Below, in pieces: positions 51,355 through 60,350 of a stretch of DNA of 64,000 nucleotides (its first letter is position 1; every line of letters starts with the position of its first letter). Both the position numbers and the translations under genes were made by a program. The notes beneath the pieces are model-generated. The model was not told where the DNA came from. It ran no database searches and was given only the letters and a program-made list of their open reading frames with translations. Source of the stretch: Roseinatronobacter domitianus (GTDB lineage: Bacteria; Pseudomonadota; Alphaproteobacteria; Rhodobacterales; Rhodobacteraceae); the NCBI RefSeq assembly GCF_023336755.1, contig NZ_JALZWP010000001.1, positions 353,787-417,786 of the forward strand, given 5' to 3'.

Positions 51355-52599
51355 ATGAAAACTTCGACCTTGCGCCGCCATCTCATGTTGTCGGCGGCGG
51401 CATTTGCCCTTGGGGCAGGTGCGGCCAATGCGCAGGACTGCCCCATAAAGATTGGTGGCCTTGCACCACTATCAGCCCCCGGCACCGTGGTCGGCGGCGA
51501 AGCCATGCGCGACGCGATGATGATCGCGGAAGCCGACATCAACGCCGCAGGTGGGGTTCTGGGCTGCGACATAGAGGTGGTGATCGCCGATACCGAAGGC
51601 TTGCCCGAGCGGGCAATTGCGGTCATGGAACGCCTGATTACACAAGACGGTGTCGTTGCGGTGGGCGGCGGGTATCACAGTTCGGTGGGTGTTGCGTCCA
51701 AGGACGTGGCCGATGCGCGCGGTATCCCGGTGGTGTTTGCCGAGACGTGGAACGACACCATTACCGGCGACAAGCAGAAACATATTTTCCGTATCGCGCC
51801 GCTCTCGTCCTGGACCTCTAACGTCAACTGGCAATTTGCGCTGACCTTGCCGGGGATCGAAAAGGTCGTGATCCTGACCGAGAACACCGATTACGGCATT
51901 CCCGCCAGTCAGGAAACCGCGAAGGGTCTGGAATCTGGTGGCGTGGCCAGCACGATTTTCTCGGTCGATATCGGCACGCAGGATTACGCGGGCATTGTCG
52001 AACGGATCAAGGCTGAAGACCCCGACATGATTATCACGCTGGTCACGGGGGAAGCCGCGTTCAACTTTACCCAGCAGGCCGCCGATGCAGGCATTGGCCC
52101 GATGGACCTGCCGTTCCAGACAGGGCAGGACGCGCTGGAATCGGGCACTTACTGGACCAACGTGCCGGATGGGCAATATGCGTTTGTGCAGCGTATTGGC
52201 GTGCCGGAAAGCCAGTTCACCGAGAAGGGCCGCGCTTTTGCGGCGGTCTATAAGGAAAAGACCGGCAAATCCGATGTCGAGAGCTACGCGATGGAAGCGT
52301 ATGATTCGATTGCTGTTCTGGCGCAGGCCATCAACGAAGCGGGCACCACCGATGGCAGTTCCATCGTGACCGCTCTGGAAAACATCAGCCATGAGGGCAC
52401 TTTGGGCCGGATCTATTTCGATTACGGCCTGAAGCGCGACCCGTCCGAGGATGGCAAGGGCGATGAATGGTGGCACCAGTGGCCCGACCCGGCGATCACC
52501 ATCATCCAGTTTCAGGAAGAAGGCCAGGCTTCGAGCGAGGCGGCCATCGTCTATCCTGAAGCCTACAAGACCGCCGAACCGATCTGGGTAAACCAGTAA
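51355..52599 (+). CDS. HAAT/amide-type ABC transporter substrate-binding protein
   Basis: 414-residue periplasmic binding protein with a signal peptide (MKTSTLRRHLMLSAAAFALG, cleavage near ANA-QD). IKIGGLAPLSAPGTVVGGEAMRD, DADINAAGG-like EADINAAGGVLG and YGGGYHSS-like VGGGYHSSVG belong to Peripla_BP_6. The mature protein begins with Cys-Pro after QD and ends with a WHQWP segment; its longer length is reminiscent of amide- or urea-class binders rather than LivJ/K. Ligand unknown. AGGGAGCG precedes ATG 51355. First gene of a long catabolic operon. Confidence 0.87.
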   Translation: MKTSTLRRHLMLSAAAFALGAGAANAQDCPIKIGGLAPLSAPGTVVGGEAMRDAMMIAEADINAAGGVLGCDIEVVIADTEGLPERAIAVMERLITQDGVVAVGGGYHSSVGVASKDVADARGIPVVFAETWNDTITGDKQKHIFRIAPLSSWTSNVNWQFALTLPGIEKVVILTENTDYGIPASQETAKGLESGGVASTIFSVDIGTQDYAGIVERIKAEDPDMIITLVTGEAAFNFTQQAADAGIGPMDLPFQTGQDALESGTYWTNVPDGQYAFVQRIGVPESQFTEKGRAFAAVYKEKTGKSDVESYAMEAYDSIAVLAQAINEAGTTDGSSIVTALENISHEGTLGRIYFDYGLKRDPSEDGKGDEWWHQWPDPAITIIQFQEEGQASSEAAIVYPEAYKTAEPIWVNQ

Positions 52600-52607
52600 C
52601 AACCAGA

Positions 52608-52637
52608 CAGGGCGCGGGCTGTTTTCCCCGCGCCCTG
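52608..52637 (+). promoter_or_regulatory. 11-bp perfect stem-loop after the binding-protein gene
   Basis: CAGGGCGCGGG (52608-52618) pairs perfectly with CCCGCGCCCTG (52627-52637) around an 8-base loop. No T-run follows. As in the first ABC operon, it probably caps and stabilises the abundant binding-protein mRNA while letting some transcription through. Confidence 0.6.
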
Positions 52638-52690
52638 CTTGACGGCACAGGCTTCGGGCCATGCACCCGAAGCGCAACGGGGGACCATCC

Positions 52691-53962
52691 GTGCAGACAC
52701 CTGAAATTTTCTGGGGCGTCATCCTTTGGATGACAGTCTGGGGCGTGCTTGGCAGTGTGTTGCTGCGGCGGCGCTACTTCTCGCGCGATCTGGACACGTC
52801 GAACGTGAATTTCGCGGGCGCCATGGCTGGCGCAGCCCTTGGCCCGATTGGGGTGGCTGTGCTTTGGGCGCGCACGCCGAAACTGTCGGGGCGGATCACA
52901 ACCTTTCTGGGCCTGACAGCGGTGGTGCTGATCGCGGCGGCATTTTCCTTTGCAGACCCGGAAAACAACTGCGTGGCCAATGGCGCGTTTCGGGCCAGTC
53001 AGTTCACCAACGGGCTGATTATTGGCATTATCTACGGCTTCATGGCGCTGGGCCTGACGCTGATCTTTTCCATCCTTGGCGTGGTCAGTTTTGCCCATGG
53101 CGAGTTTTACATGATCGGCGGAATGCTGGTTTATTACATCACCGTGGTCTGGTTTCCGGGTGTTAACCCGCTTCTTGGGGTGATGGGGGCGTGTTGCCTT
53201 GCCTTTTGCATCGGAGCGCTGTTCGAGCGCGCCATGCTGACACCCATGTATACCGGCAAGATCGACCGGCCTGTGGAATACGGCATTCTCGCCACCTTCG
53301 GACTGGCCTTCACGTTACAGTATTTCGTGCAGGCGCTGCATGGCGCAAGCCCGGTCAAGGTTCAGCGTTACATTGATTTCCCGCGCTGGGAGTTTCCGGC
53401 AGGCGCAGAATCGCCGCTCATCGAGACGCGGCGCGGCAACCTGACGCTGTTCGACACGGTCTCTATTTCCAACCCGCGTTTTATTGCGGCCGTGACCTGT
53501 ATTCTTGTGTTGCTGGCGCTGCTGTATCTGCTGCACCGCACCTGGACCGGCAAGGCGCTGCGCGCTGTCAGCCAGGACCGAGAGGCGGCGGCGATTGCAG
53601 GCATTGACCCCAACCGCATGAATATGCTGGCTTTTGCGCTTGGCGGCATGATCGCGGCGCTGGCGGGTGCGTTGCTGGTGCAGGCGTTTTCATGGTTGCC
53701 GCAGGTCGGCGCGATCCCGGCCATGCGGTCTTTCGTGATCGTGGTTCTGGGCGGGCTTGGGTCACTACCCGGCGCGTTCATCGGCGGCATACTGGTCGGG
53801 CTGGTCGAAGCGGCGGGCACAGGCTGCATACCCGACGCGCAAAAGGCCGCCAGCTACATTCCGGCTTATGGAATGATCGTTCTGACACTGACGCTGCTGC
53901 TGCGGCCCACGGGGCTGTTCGGGCGGCGCTTCGCCTCTGGCGCGCATGGGCAGGGGGGCTGA
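52691..53962 (+). CDS. HAAT ABC transporter permease, LivH type with N-terminal extension
   Basis: 423-residue permease, about 100 residues longer than ordinary LivH. The core begins near residue 104 (FTNGLIIGIIYGFMALGL, TLIFSILGVVSFAHGEF) and includes SQDREAAAIAGIDPNRM as coupling loop. The extension (1-103) carries three hydrophobic segments (about 7-25, 41-60, 71-86) separated by a basic RRRYFSRD stretch. GTG 52691 is preferred because GGGGGA (52679-52684) lies six bases upstream; ATG 52661 is an alternative. The extension's role is unknown. Confidence 0.85.
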   Translation: MQTPEIFWGVILWMTVWGVLGSVLLRRRYFSRDLDTSNVNFAGAMAGAALGPIGVAVLWARTPKLSGRITTFLGLTAVVLIAAAFSFADPENNCVANGAFRASQFTNGLIIGIIYGFMALGLTLIFSILGVVSFAHGEFYMIGGMLVYYITVVWFPGVNPLLGVMGACCLAFCIGALFERAMLTPMYTGKIDRPVEYGILATFGLAFTLQYFVQALHGASPVKVQRYIDFPRWEFPAGAESPLIETRRGNLTLFDTVSISNPRFIAAVTCILVLLALLYLLHRTWTGKALRAVSQDREAAAIAGIDPNRMNMLAFALGGMIAALAGALLVQAFSWLPQVGAIPAMRSFVIVVLGGLGSLPGAFIGGILVGLVEAAGTGCIPDAQKAASYIPAYGMIVLTLTLLLRPTGLFGRRFASGAHGQGG

Positions 53963-53963
53963 T

Positions 53964-55163
53964 ATGGCACGAATTCCACATATCGCAGGGCTGCTTCTGA
54001 TCGCGTTCTTCCTGGCCTTTCCGTTGGTCTATACCGGCGCGAATTACGACTATGTCATGCATGTGCTGATAACAGGCTTCTTCTATGCGATCCTGGCCTC
54101 AAGCTGGTCCATGCTGGCGGGCTATGCCGGGCAATTCAGCTTCGGTCATATGGCTTTCATGGGGATCGGGGCGTATGGCACGGCGTTGTTTTGTCATTAC
54201 TTCTACATCACCGAAGCGCCGACCGGCATCTGCACGGAATTCGGGTTCTTCGGCAACTGGCTGGTCATCAAAAACGCGATCGGCGTCACCTCTACCACCC
54301 TGACGCAGGATTGTTTGCAACAGGCGATTGACGGCTGGGGCGACACGGTGCGCGTCTGGCGCATGCCGGTGTTGTTGGGGATTATCCTTGGCACATTGGC
54401 AGGCGGGCTTGCCGGGCTGCTGGTTGGGTTGCTGGTGCTGCGCCTGCGCGCGGCCTATCTGGCCCTGTTCACGCTTGGGTTTTCGGAGATCATCAAGGCG
54501 ATCATCTCTGCCGAAATCGACATCACGCGCGGGCAGGCGGGTTTGGTGCTGCCCCCGTTATACGGTGAGGGGCTGAACCTGTTCGGATTGCAATTCGGCC
54601 AAACCGACAAAATACCACCCTATTACACCATGTTCGCGCTGCTGCTGGCCTGCCTTGCCATTCTGACATGGCTGTCGCGCTCACGTTTCGGGCTGTTCGT
54701 GCGCGCCCTGCGCGAGGATGCGGATGCAGCCGCTGCCTTGGGCGTGAATACCACGCGCTATAAGGTGATCGTGTTCACCATTACCACCGCCATGGCGGCG
54801 GCGGCGGGCGCGGTGCAGGCGCATTACGTCCAGATTGTAACGCCCAACATGTTGTTCTTGCTGCAAATGTCGCTTGTTGTGGCGATGGCGGTCATTGGCG
54901 GGGTCGAAAACTTCGTCGCCGCGGCATTGGGCGCGATCTTTTTGCAGATCATGCTGGAACTGTTGCGCACCTCGTTCAGCATTGGCGGCATAGAGGTGGA
55001 CATGACCGTCTGGCGGCTGGTGTTCTTCGGGGTCTTGCTCATGCTGGTGCTACGCTTTGCGCGCAACGGTTTGCTTGCGCCGTTGATAGACCGGTTCGCG
55101 CGCATTGGCGTGGCCGAAGAAACCATCGCCAAACGTAAAGCCCGACAGGAGGCGCAGTCATGA
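53964..55163 (+). CDS. HAAT ABC transporter permease, LivM type
   Basis: 399-residue permease, longer than the 326-residue LivM of the first operon. SSWSMLAGYAGQFSFGHMAFMGIGAYG is the LivM signature region; written in part, the coupling loop is REDADAAAALGVNTTRYK. An insertion of about 60 residues with two cysteines (GICTEFGF and LTQDCLQQ) separates the first helices from the rest and probably faces the periplasm. GGGGGGCTG precedes ATG 53964. ATGA overlap with the next gene. Confidence 0.88.
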   Translation: MARIPHIAGLLLIAFFLAFPLVYTGANYDYVMHVLITGFFYAILASSWSMLAGYAGQFSFGHMAFMGIGAYGTALFCHYFYITEAPTGICTEFGFFGNWLVIKNAIGVTSTTLTQDCLQQAIDGWGDTVRVWRMPVLLGIILGTLAGGLAGLLVGLLVLRLRAAYLALFTLGFSEIIKAIISAEIDITRGQAGLVLPPLYGEGLNLFGLQFGQTDKIPPYYTMFALLLACLAILTWLSRSRFGLFVRALREDADAAAALGVNTTRYKVIVFTITTAMAAAAGAVQAHYVQIVTPNMLFLLQMSLVVAMAVIGGVENFVAAALGAIFLQIMLELLRTSFSIGGIEVDMTVWRLVFFGVLLMLVLRFARNGLLAPLIDRFARIGVAEETIAKRKARQEAQS

Positions 55164-55894
55164 TCCAGTTGAAAGTGACCAATCTGGAAAAACGCTTCGG
55201 CGGCAATCATGTGTTGAAAGGGGTGAACCTTGACGTAAACGGCCCGGAACTGATTGGCGTGCTTGGCCCGAATGGCGCGGGCAAAACCACCTTGACCAAT
55301 ATTCTGGACGGCGCAATCAAACCTACATCCGGCACGGTGTATCTGAATGGCCAGCGCATTGACCAGCTTGCGCCCTATGAAGTTGCGCGCGCAGGTCTTG
55401 GGCGCACATTTCAGGTCACGCGCAGTTTCCGGCGGATGACGGTTCTGGAAAACCTGTATGTGCCGGCGCTTGCGATGGGCCATATGAACCAGGGCCGCGC
55501 CCTGACGGAAAAAGCGATGGAGGTGCTGGAGTTTCTGACCATTGACCATTTACGCAACGAATACGCGCGGGCGCTGTCTGGCGGACAACAAAAGCTGCTG
55601 GAACTGGGGCGGCTGTTAATGCTGAACCCCGATGTCATCATTCTGGATGAACCCTTTGCAGGTGTTCACCCCAAGCTGATGGAAGTGATCTATGCGTATA
55701 TCCGCCGCATGAAGGCCGAGGGGAAGGCGATCATCCTGATTTCGCACCAGATGGATGCGATTTTCGCGCTGTCGGAACGGCTTATCGTGCTGAATTTCGG
55801 CGTGCTCATTGCCGATGGCGCGCCGGATGCGGTCAAGAACGATCCCGCCGTGATCGAAGCCTATCTGGGCAAAGACGAAGAGGATGCAGCATGA
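55160..55894 (+). CDS. HAAT ABC transporter ATPase, LivG type
   Basis: 244-residue ATPase. Walker A GPNGAGKTTLTN, GLGRTFQVTRSFRRMTV as Q-loop region, signature LSGGQQKLLELGRLL, Walker B IILDEPFAGVHP and switch His in LISHQMDAIF. Overlaps neighbours by ATGA. Together with the next gene it powers the second importer. Confidence 0.92.
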   Translation: MIQLKVTNLEKRFGGNHVLKGVNLDVNGPELIGVLGPNGAGKTTLTNILDGAIKPTSGTVYLNGQRIDQLAPYEVARAGLGRTFQVTRSFRRMTVLENLYVPALAMGHMNQGRALTEKAMEVLEFLTIDHLRNEYARALSGGQQKLLELGRLLMLNPDVIILDEPFAGVHPKLMEVIYAYIRRMKAEGKAIILISHQMDAIFALSERLIVLNFGVLIADGAPDAVKNDPAVIEAYLGKDEEDAA

Positions 55895-56604
55895 CCGACA
55901 CTGTTCTGGAATTGCGTGACATGTCGGTGGGCTATTACCGCGATCTCAACATTCTGTCCGACCTGAACCTGATCGCGCGGCGCGGGCAGATTACCACCAT
56001 TCTGGGCGCAAATGGTGTGGGCAAATCCACCGCGCTGAAAGCGGCCTTCGGGTTCTTGCGACCGTTTCAGGGCGATGTGGTGCTGGGCGGCAAAAGCATT
56101 ATCGACATTCCCACGTTCAAACGTATCAATGAAGGGCTGGCCTATATCCCGCAACAACCGGGCGTCTTCAAGGACATGACAGTCGAGGAAAACCTTGAAC
56201 TTGGCGCATGGACCTTCCGGCGTGATACGGCCCAGATCAAACGCAAGATAGAAGCCAATTACCAGCGTTTTCCCATCCTGCGCGAAAAGCGCAAGCAGGC
56301 CACGGGCGAATTGTCGGGCGGGCAACAGCGCATGGTCGAAATTGGCCGCACCCTGATGGCAGAGCCGCAAATGTTGCTGGTCGATGAACCCACGGCGGGC
56401 CTGTCCAAGATATTGGCGCAGGAAGTGTATGACATGCTGACCGGCTTGCGCGACGAAGGGCTGACCATTCTGTTGGTCGATCAGGAAATTCGTCAAGCGC
56501 TGAAAATTGCTGATTACGTCTATGTTCTGGAACTGGGACGCAACAAGTTTGAAGGCCCGGCCAGCGAGTTTACCGATTTGGAAAAAGCCTTCTGGGTGGC
56601 ATGA
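55891..56604 (+). CDS. HAAT ABC transporter ATPase, LivF type
   Basis: 237-residue ATPase. Walker A GANGVGKSTALKA, YIPQQPGVFKDMTVEENLELG, signature LSGGQQRMVEIGRTL, Walker B LLVDEPTAGLS, and LLVDQEIRQAL at the switch region, in the Gln-type form common to LivF. Its stop overlaps the aminotransferase start (ATGATGG), so import and catabolism are translationally linked. Confidence 0.92.
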   Translation: MTDTVLELRDMSVGYYRDLNILSDLNLIARRGQITTILGANGVGKSTALKAAFGFLRPFQGDVVLGGKSIIDIPTFKRINEGLAYIPQQPGVFKDMTVEENLELGAWTFRRDTAQIKRKIEANYQRFPILREKRKQATGELSGGQQRMVEIGRTLMAEPQMLLVDEPTAGLSKILAQEVYDMLTGLRDEGLTILLVDQEIRQALKIADYVYVLELGRNKFEGPASEFTDLEKAFWVA

Positions 56605-57935
56605 TGGACGGGCAAACGCGACTGTTCTACGGCACGCGGCGGCGCAGGCCGAAACTGGCCCGTGCCGAAGGGGCTTATATCTGGGACGTGGACGGGCGGC
56701 GCTGGCTGGACGGCTCATCGGGCGCAATGGTCTGCAATATCGGGCATTCCAACCCCCGCGTGCTGGATGCCATGCGCGCGCAGATGGAGATTGCCACCTT
56801 CGGCTACCGGCTGCACTTTGAGACAGAGCCGTCCGAGCGCTTGGCCGACCGGCTGGCCCAAGCGGCCCCGGATGGGCTGGGGCGGGTGTTCTTCACTTCT
56901 GGCGGGTCCGAAGCCGTTGAATCGGCGCTGAAACTCGCGCGCAGCCACGCGCTGGCCGTGGGGCAGGGGCAGCGCTGGAAGGTGATCTCGCGTTTTCCGG
57001 CCTATCACGGTTGCACGCTGGGGGCGCTGTCGGTCACAGGCTACGCGCCGATGACCGCGCCTTATGCGCCGATGATGGTGCAGATGCCGAAAATCCCCGC
57101 CCCGCGCGCATGGCTGGACGGGCGGCCTTTGGATGACCCGGCCACGGGCCAGCATTACGCCGACATGCTGGAAGCGCGGATACTCGAAGAAGGCCCGGAA
57201 ACCGTGCTGGCTTTCATCGTGGAACCGGTGGGCGGCGCCTCGACCGGCGCGCTGGTGCCGCCTGCGGGCTATATGGCGCGCATCCGCGACATCTGCGACC
57301 GCTACGGCGTGCTGCTGATTCATGACGAGGTGATCTCTGGCGGCGGGCGCTTGGGCCGCTGGTTCGCGGGCGATCATTGGGGCGTGGTGCCCGATATGAT
57401 AACCATCTCCAAGGGGTTCGGGTCGGGCTACATGCCGCTGGGCGCGCTGATCGCCAAGGACAGTATTGCCGAAACTGTGCTGGACCATGGCAGCTACCCG
57501 CATGGCTTTACCTATGCGGGCAACCCCTTGGCCTGTGCCGCCGGGCTGGCGGTCATGGATGTCATCGAAGACGACGGCCTGATGCCCAATGCCATGGCCA
57601 TGGGCGAGCAGCTTGCCGCCCGCCTGCGCGCATTAATGCAGCGGTATGGCTTTATCGGCGATGTGCGCGGCATGGGGCTGCTGCAAGCGTTCGAGCTGGT
57701 GTCGGACCGCGACAGCCGCGCGCCCTTGCCTGCCGCGCTGAACGCCTATGATACACTGGTCGAAGCCGCCTATGACGAGGGGCTTATCATCTATGCGCGC
57801 CGCTCGCGCGGGGGGCATTCGGGCGATCATTTTATCGTCGCACCGCCGATGATCGTGACCGAAGCGCAGATCGACGAGATCATTGAAAAGCTGACCCGCG
57901 CCTTGGACCGCTTTGCGCAAGGCGCGGGGCTGTAA
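56601..57935 (+). CDS. class III aminotransferase
   Basis: 444-residue PLP-dependent omega-type aminotransferase. GAMVCNIGHSNPRVLDAM, FTSGGSEAVESALKLAR (PLP phosphate), AFIVEPVGGASTGA, LLIHDEVISGGGRLGRW and the Schiff-base Lys271 in TISKGFGSGYMPLGA are all present. The family includes beta-alanine:pyruvate, 4-aminobutyrate and diamine aminotransferases, so the substrate probably has a terminal or beta amino group. Start at ATG 56601 (ATGA overlap) or ATG 56604. Its product could supply the beta-keto acid for the next enzyme. Confidence 0.9.
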   Translation: MMDGQTRLFYGTRRRRPKLARAEGAYIWDVDGRRWLDGSSGAMVCNIGHSNPRVLDAMRAQMEIATFGYRLHFETEPSERLADRLAQAAPDGLGRVFFTSGGSEAVESALKLARSHALAVGQGQRWKVISRFPAYHGCTLGALSVTGYAPMTAPYAPMMVQMPKIPAPRAWLDGRPLDDPATGQHYADMLEARILEEGPETVLAFIVEPVGGASTGALVPPAGYMARIRDICDRYGVLLIHDEVISGGGRLGRWFAGDHWGVVPDMITISKGFGSGYMPLGALIAKDSIAETVLDHGSYPHGFTYAGNPLACAAGLAVMDVIEDDGLMPNAMAMGEQLAARLRALMQRYGFIGDVRGMGLLQAFELVSDRDSRAPLPAALNAYDTLVEAAYDEGLIIYARRSRGGHSGDHFIVAPPMIVTEAQIDEIIEKLTRALDRFAQGAGL

Positions 57936-57938
57936 CCC

Positions 57939-58865
57939 ATGGACAAACTGATCCTGACCTGCGCCGTGACCGGGTCCATCCACACGCCCAGCATGTCGCC
58001 TGCCTTGCCCTTCACGGCGGAAGATATTGCGCGCCAGGCGATAGAGGCGGCACAGGCGGGCGCGTCCATCCTGCACTTGCACGCGCGCGACCCAAACGAC
58101 GGGCGGCCAAGCTGCACGCCCGCGCATTTCATGGGGTTCCTGCCGCAGATCGCGCAAGGCTGCGACGCGGTTGTGAACCTGTCCACCGGGGGCAGCGCCA
58201 CCATGCCGCTGGAGGTGCGTCTGGCCGGGCCATTGGCCGCGCGCCCCGAGATGTGCTCGCTGAACATGGGCACGATGAATTTCGCGCTTTACCCGATGGC
58301 GGACCGTATTACCGAGTGGCGCTTTGACTGGGAAGAACCCTTCCTGCGCGGCACCGATGATCTGGTCTTCAAGAACACGCCCCGCGATATTGCAACTATC
58401 CTGCGCCAGATGGGGCAGGAACGCGGCGCACGGTTTGAATTTGAATGCTACGACACCGGCCATCTGGGGATGCTGGCGCATTTCCGCGACCGGGGGCTGA
58501 TCGACGGGCCGATCTTTCTGCAATTCGTGTTTGGCGTGCTGGGCGGCATGGCCCCTTTGCCCGAAAACCTGACGCATATGAAACGGCTGGCTGACCAGTA
58601 TTTCGGGACGGACTACCATTTCTCGGTTCTGGCGGCGGGCCGTCACCAGATGCAGTTCGCCACCATGGCCGTGGGCATGGGCGGGCATGTCCGCGTCGGG
58701 CTGGAAGATTGCCTGACCATATCGCGCGGGCAGTTGGCGCGCTCGAACGCCGAACAGGTCGAGAAGGTGCGCGGGCTGGTCGAAGGGCTTGGGCGCGAGA
58801 TCGCGACGCCTGCGCAGGCGCGCGCCATGCTGAGGCTGAAAGGGACAGAGAATGTCGGGTTCTGA
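57939..58865 (+). CDS. beta-keto acid cleavage enzyme (BKACE, DUF849)
   Basis: 308-residue BKACE/3-keto-5-aminohexanoate cleavage family protein. Members condense a beta-keto acid with acetyl-CoA and release acetoacetate plus a shortened acyl-CoA, using zinc held by an HxH motif. Here ILHLHARDPNDGRPS contains the HLH pair, VVNLSTGGS and CSLNMGTMNF follow, EFECYDTGHL carries the acidic residue, and the end VRVGLEDCL is typical. Three bases after the aminotransferase stop. The substrate specificity pocket cannot be read by eye. Confidence 0.9.
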   Translation: MDKLILTCAVTGSIHTPSMSPALPFTAEDIARQAIEAAQAGASILHLHARDPNDGRPSCTPAHFMGFLPQIAQGCDAVVNLSTGGSATMPLEVRLAGPLAARPEMCSLNMGTMNFALYPMADRITEWRFDWEEPFLRGTDDLVFKNTPRDIATILRQMGQERGARFEFECYDTGHLGMLAHFRDRGLIDGPIFLQFVFGVLGGMAPLPENLTHMKRLADQYFGTDYHFSVLAAGRHQMQFATMAVGMGGHVRVGLEDCLTISRGQLARSNAEQVEKVRGLVEGLGREIATPAQARAMLRLKGTENVGF

Positions 58866-59325
58866 CGCCCCCCGCTTGGCCGCGCCAGAGGATTTCGCGA
58901 ATGTTCTGGGGGGCTTGCGCGCCTTGGCGGATGATCTGGACGATCCGTTCGCCATGCCCGAGGATGCCTTGCATAGCGCGCTGTTCGGGCCACAGCCCTT
59001 GGCCTTAGCGCTTGTTGCGGGCGGTCAGGGCGTGGCCCTTGTGCAACCGCAGATCAGCACCAGCGCGGGGGGCGTCTTGGCCTATGTCTCTGACCTGTGG
59101 GTGGCGCGGCGCGCGCGCGGCAGCGGGCTGGGGCGCAGGCTGTTGGCCAATGTTGCACGCGAAAGTGCCACCCGATGGGGCGCGCTTGGGCTGCGGCTTG
59201 CAGTCCATGACAGCAACACAAACGCCCGCGCGTTTTATGCCCGGATGGGCTTTGTTATCCATGGCCACGACCGGATTGCGCAGCTCAAGGGCGCAGAATT
59301 TGCCACGCTGAAAGCCACGCCATGA
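58852..59325 (+). CDS. GNAT family N-acetyltransferase
   Basis: 157-residue GNAT domain. Acetyl-CoA binding motif A is visible as VSDLWVARRARGSGLGRRLLANV (conserved RGSGLGRRL), and motif B as HDSNTNARAFYARMGF. It overlaps the BKACE gene by 14 bases. In this cluster it probably acetylates an amino group on the substrate or an intermediate, which would make a partner for the deacetylase encoded next. Confidence 0.85.
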   Translation: MSGSDAPRLAAPEDFANVLGGLRALADDLDDPFAMPEDALHSALFGPQPLALALVAGGQGVALVQPQISTSAGGVLAYVSDLWVARRARGSGLGRRLLANVARESATRWGALGLRLAVHDSNTNARAFYARMGFVIHGHDRIAQLKGAEFATLKATP

Positions 59326-60350
59326 AAGCCTATTTGCACCCGGCGCAAAGCGCGCATAACCCCGCCCATTTCATGGCCAATGGCACGCGCCTGCCCAACC
59401 CGGAGGTGCCTGCGCGCATAGACATCTTGCGCGCAGGGGCCGAAGCCGCAGGCTGTGTGTTCGAAGCCCCGCAAGACCACGGCCAAGGTCCGATTGCCGC
59501 CATTCATAGCGCCGAGTATCTGACCTTTTTGCGCCATATCTACCCTCGCTGGCAGCGCATAGAGGGTGCCGGACCAGAGGTGATCCCGAATATCCACCCC
59601 GCCAACCGGACCGACAGCTACCCCAAATCGGCCATCGGGCAGGCGGGGTTCCATCAGGCCGACACGGCCTGTCCCATCGGTCCCGACACATGGCAGTCAG
59701 CCTATTGGTCGGCGCAGACAGCACTCAGCGCCGCGCAGGCTGTGGCCACGGGCACGCGCGCGGCCTATGCGCTCTGCCGTCCGCCGGGGCATCATGCCTT
59801 TGCCGATCTGGCGGGGGGATTCTGCTTTCTGAACAACGCCGCCATCGCGGCGCAAGCGTTGCGCGCGCGCGGCTTGCGCCCGGCGATCTTGGATATCGAC
59901 GTGCACCATGGCAACGGGACGCAAGGCATATTCTACTACCGGGCCGATGTGCTGACGGTGTCGCTGCACGCAGACCCGGCGCGGTTTTACCCGTTTTTCT
60001 GGGGGCATGCGCAGGAACGCGGGGCAGGGGTGGGCTTGGGCGCAAACCTGAACCTGCCTTTGCCGCGCGGCACCGATGATACGGGCTTTCGCGCAGCCCT
60101 GGCCATCGCCTTGACCCGGATTGCAGGTTTCGGAGCCGATGTGATCGTGGTCGCCCTGGGCCTTGACGCGCATGAAGACGATCCGTTCGAAGGTTTGCAC
60201 GTAACAACCCCCGGATTTCGCGCCATCGCCGCCGATATTGCCGCCCTTGGCCTGCCCTTGGTGTTGGTGCAAGAAGGCGGATATGTCAGCGACGCATTGG
60301 GCACGAACCTGACCTCTTTCCTGACCGGCATATCAGAGGGCCTCGCATGA
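59322..60350 (+). CDS. histone deacetylase-fold amidohydrolase (acetylpolyamine amidohydrolase-like)
   Basis: 342-residue zinc deacetylase of the arginase/HDAC superfamily. RPPGHHAF supplies the catalytic His pair, AILDIDVHHGNGTQGIF the zinc Asp and His, SLHADP and VALGLDAHEDDPFEG further ligands, and VQEGGYV closes the site. Bacterial relatives remove acetyl from acetylpolyamines or N-acetyl amino compounds. The ATGA overlap with the GNAT gene makes an acetylation/deacetylation pair plausible. Confidence 0.88.
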   Translation: MKAYLHPAQSAHNPAHFMANGTRLPNPEVPARIDILRAGAEAAGCVFEAPQDHGQGPIAAIHSAEYLTFLRHIYPRWQRIEGAGPEVIPNIHPANRTDSYPKSAIGQAGFHQADTACPIGPDTWQSAYWSAQTALSAAQAVATGTRAAYALCRPPGHHAFADLAGGFCFLNNAAIAAQALRARGLRPAILDIDVHHGNGTQGIFYYRADVLTVSLHADPARFYPFFWGHAQERGAGVGLGANLNLPLPRGTDDTGFRAALAIALTRIAGFGADVIVVALGLDAHEDDPFEGLHVTTPGFRAIAADIAALGLPLVLVQEGGYVSDALGTNLTSFLTGISEGLA

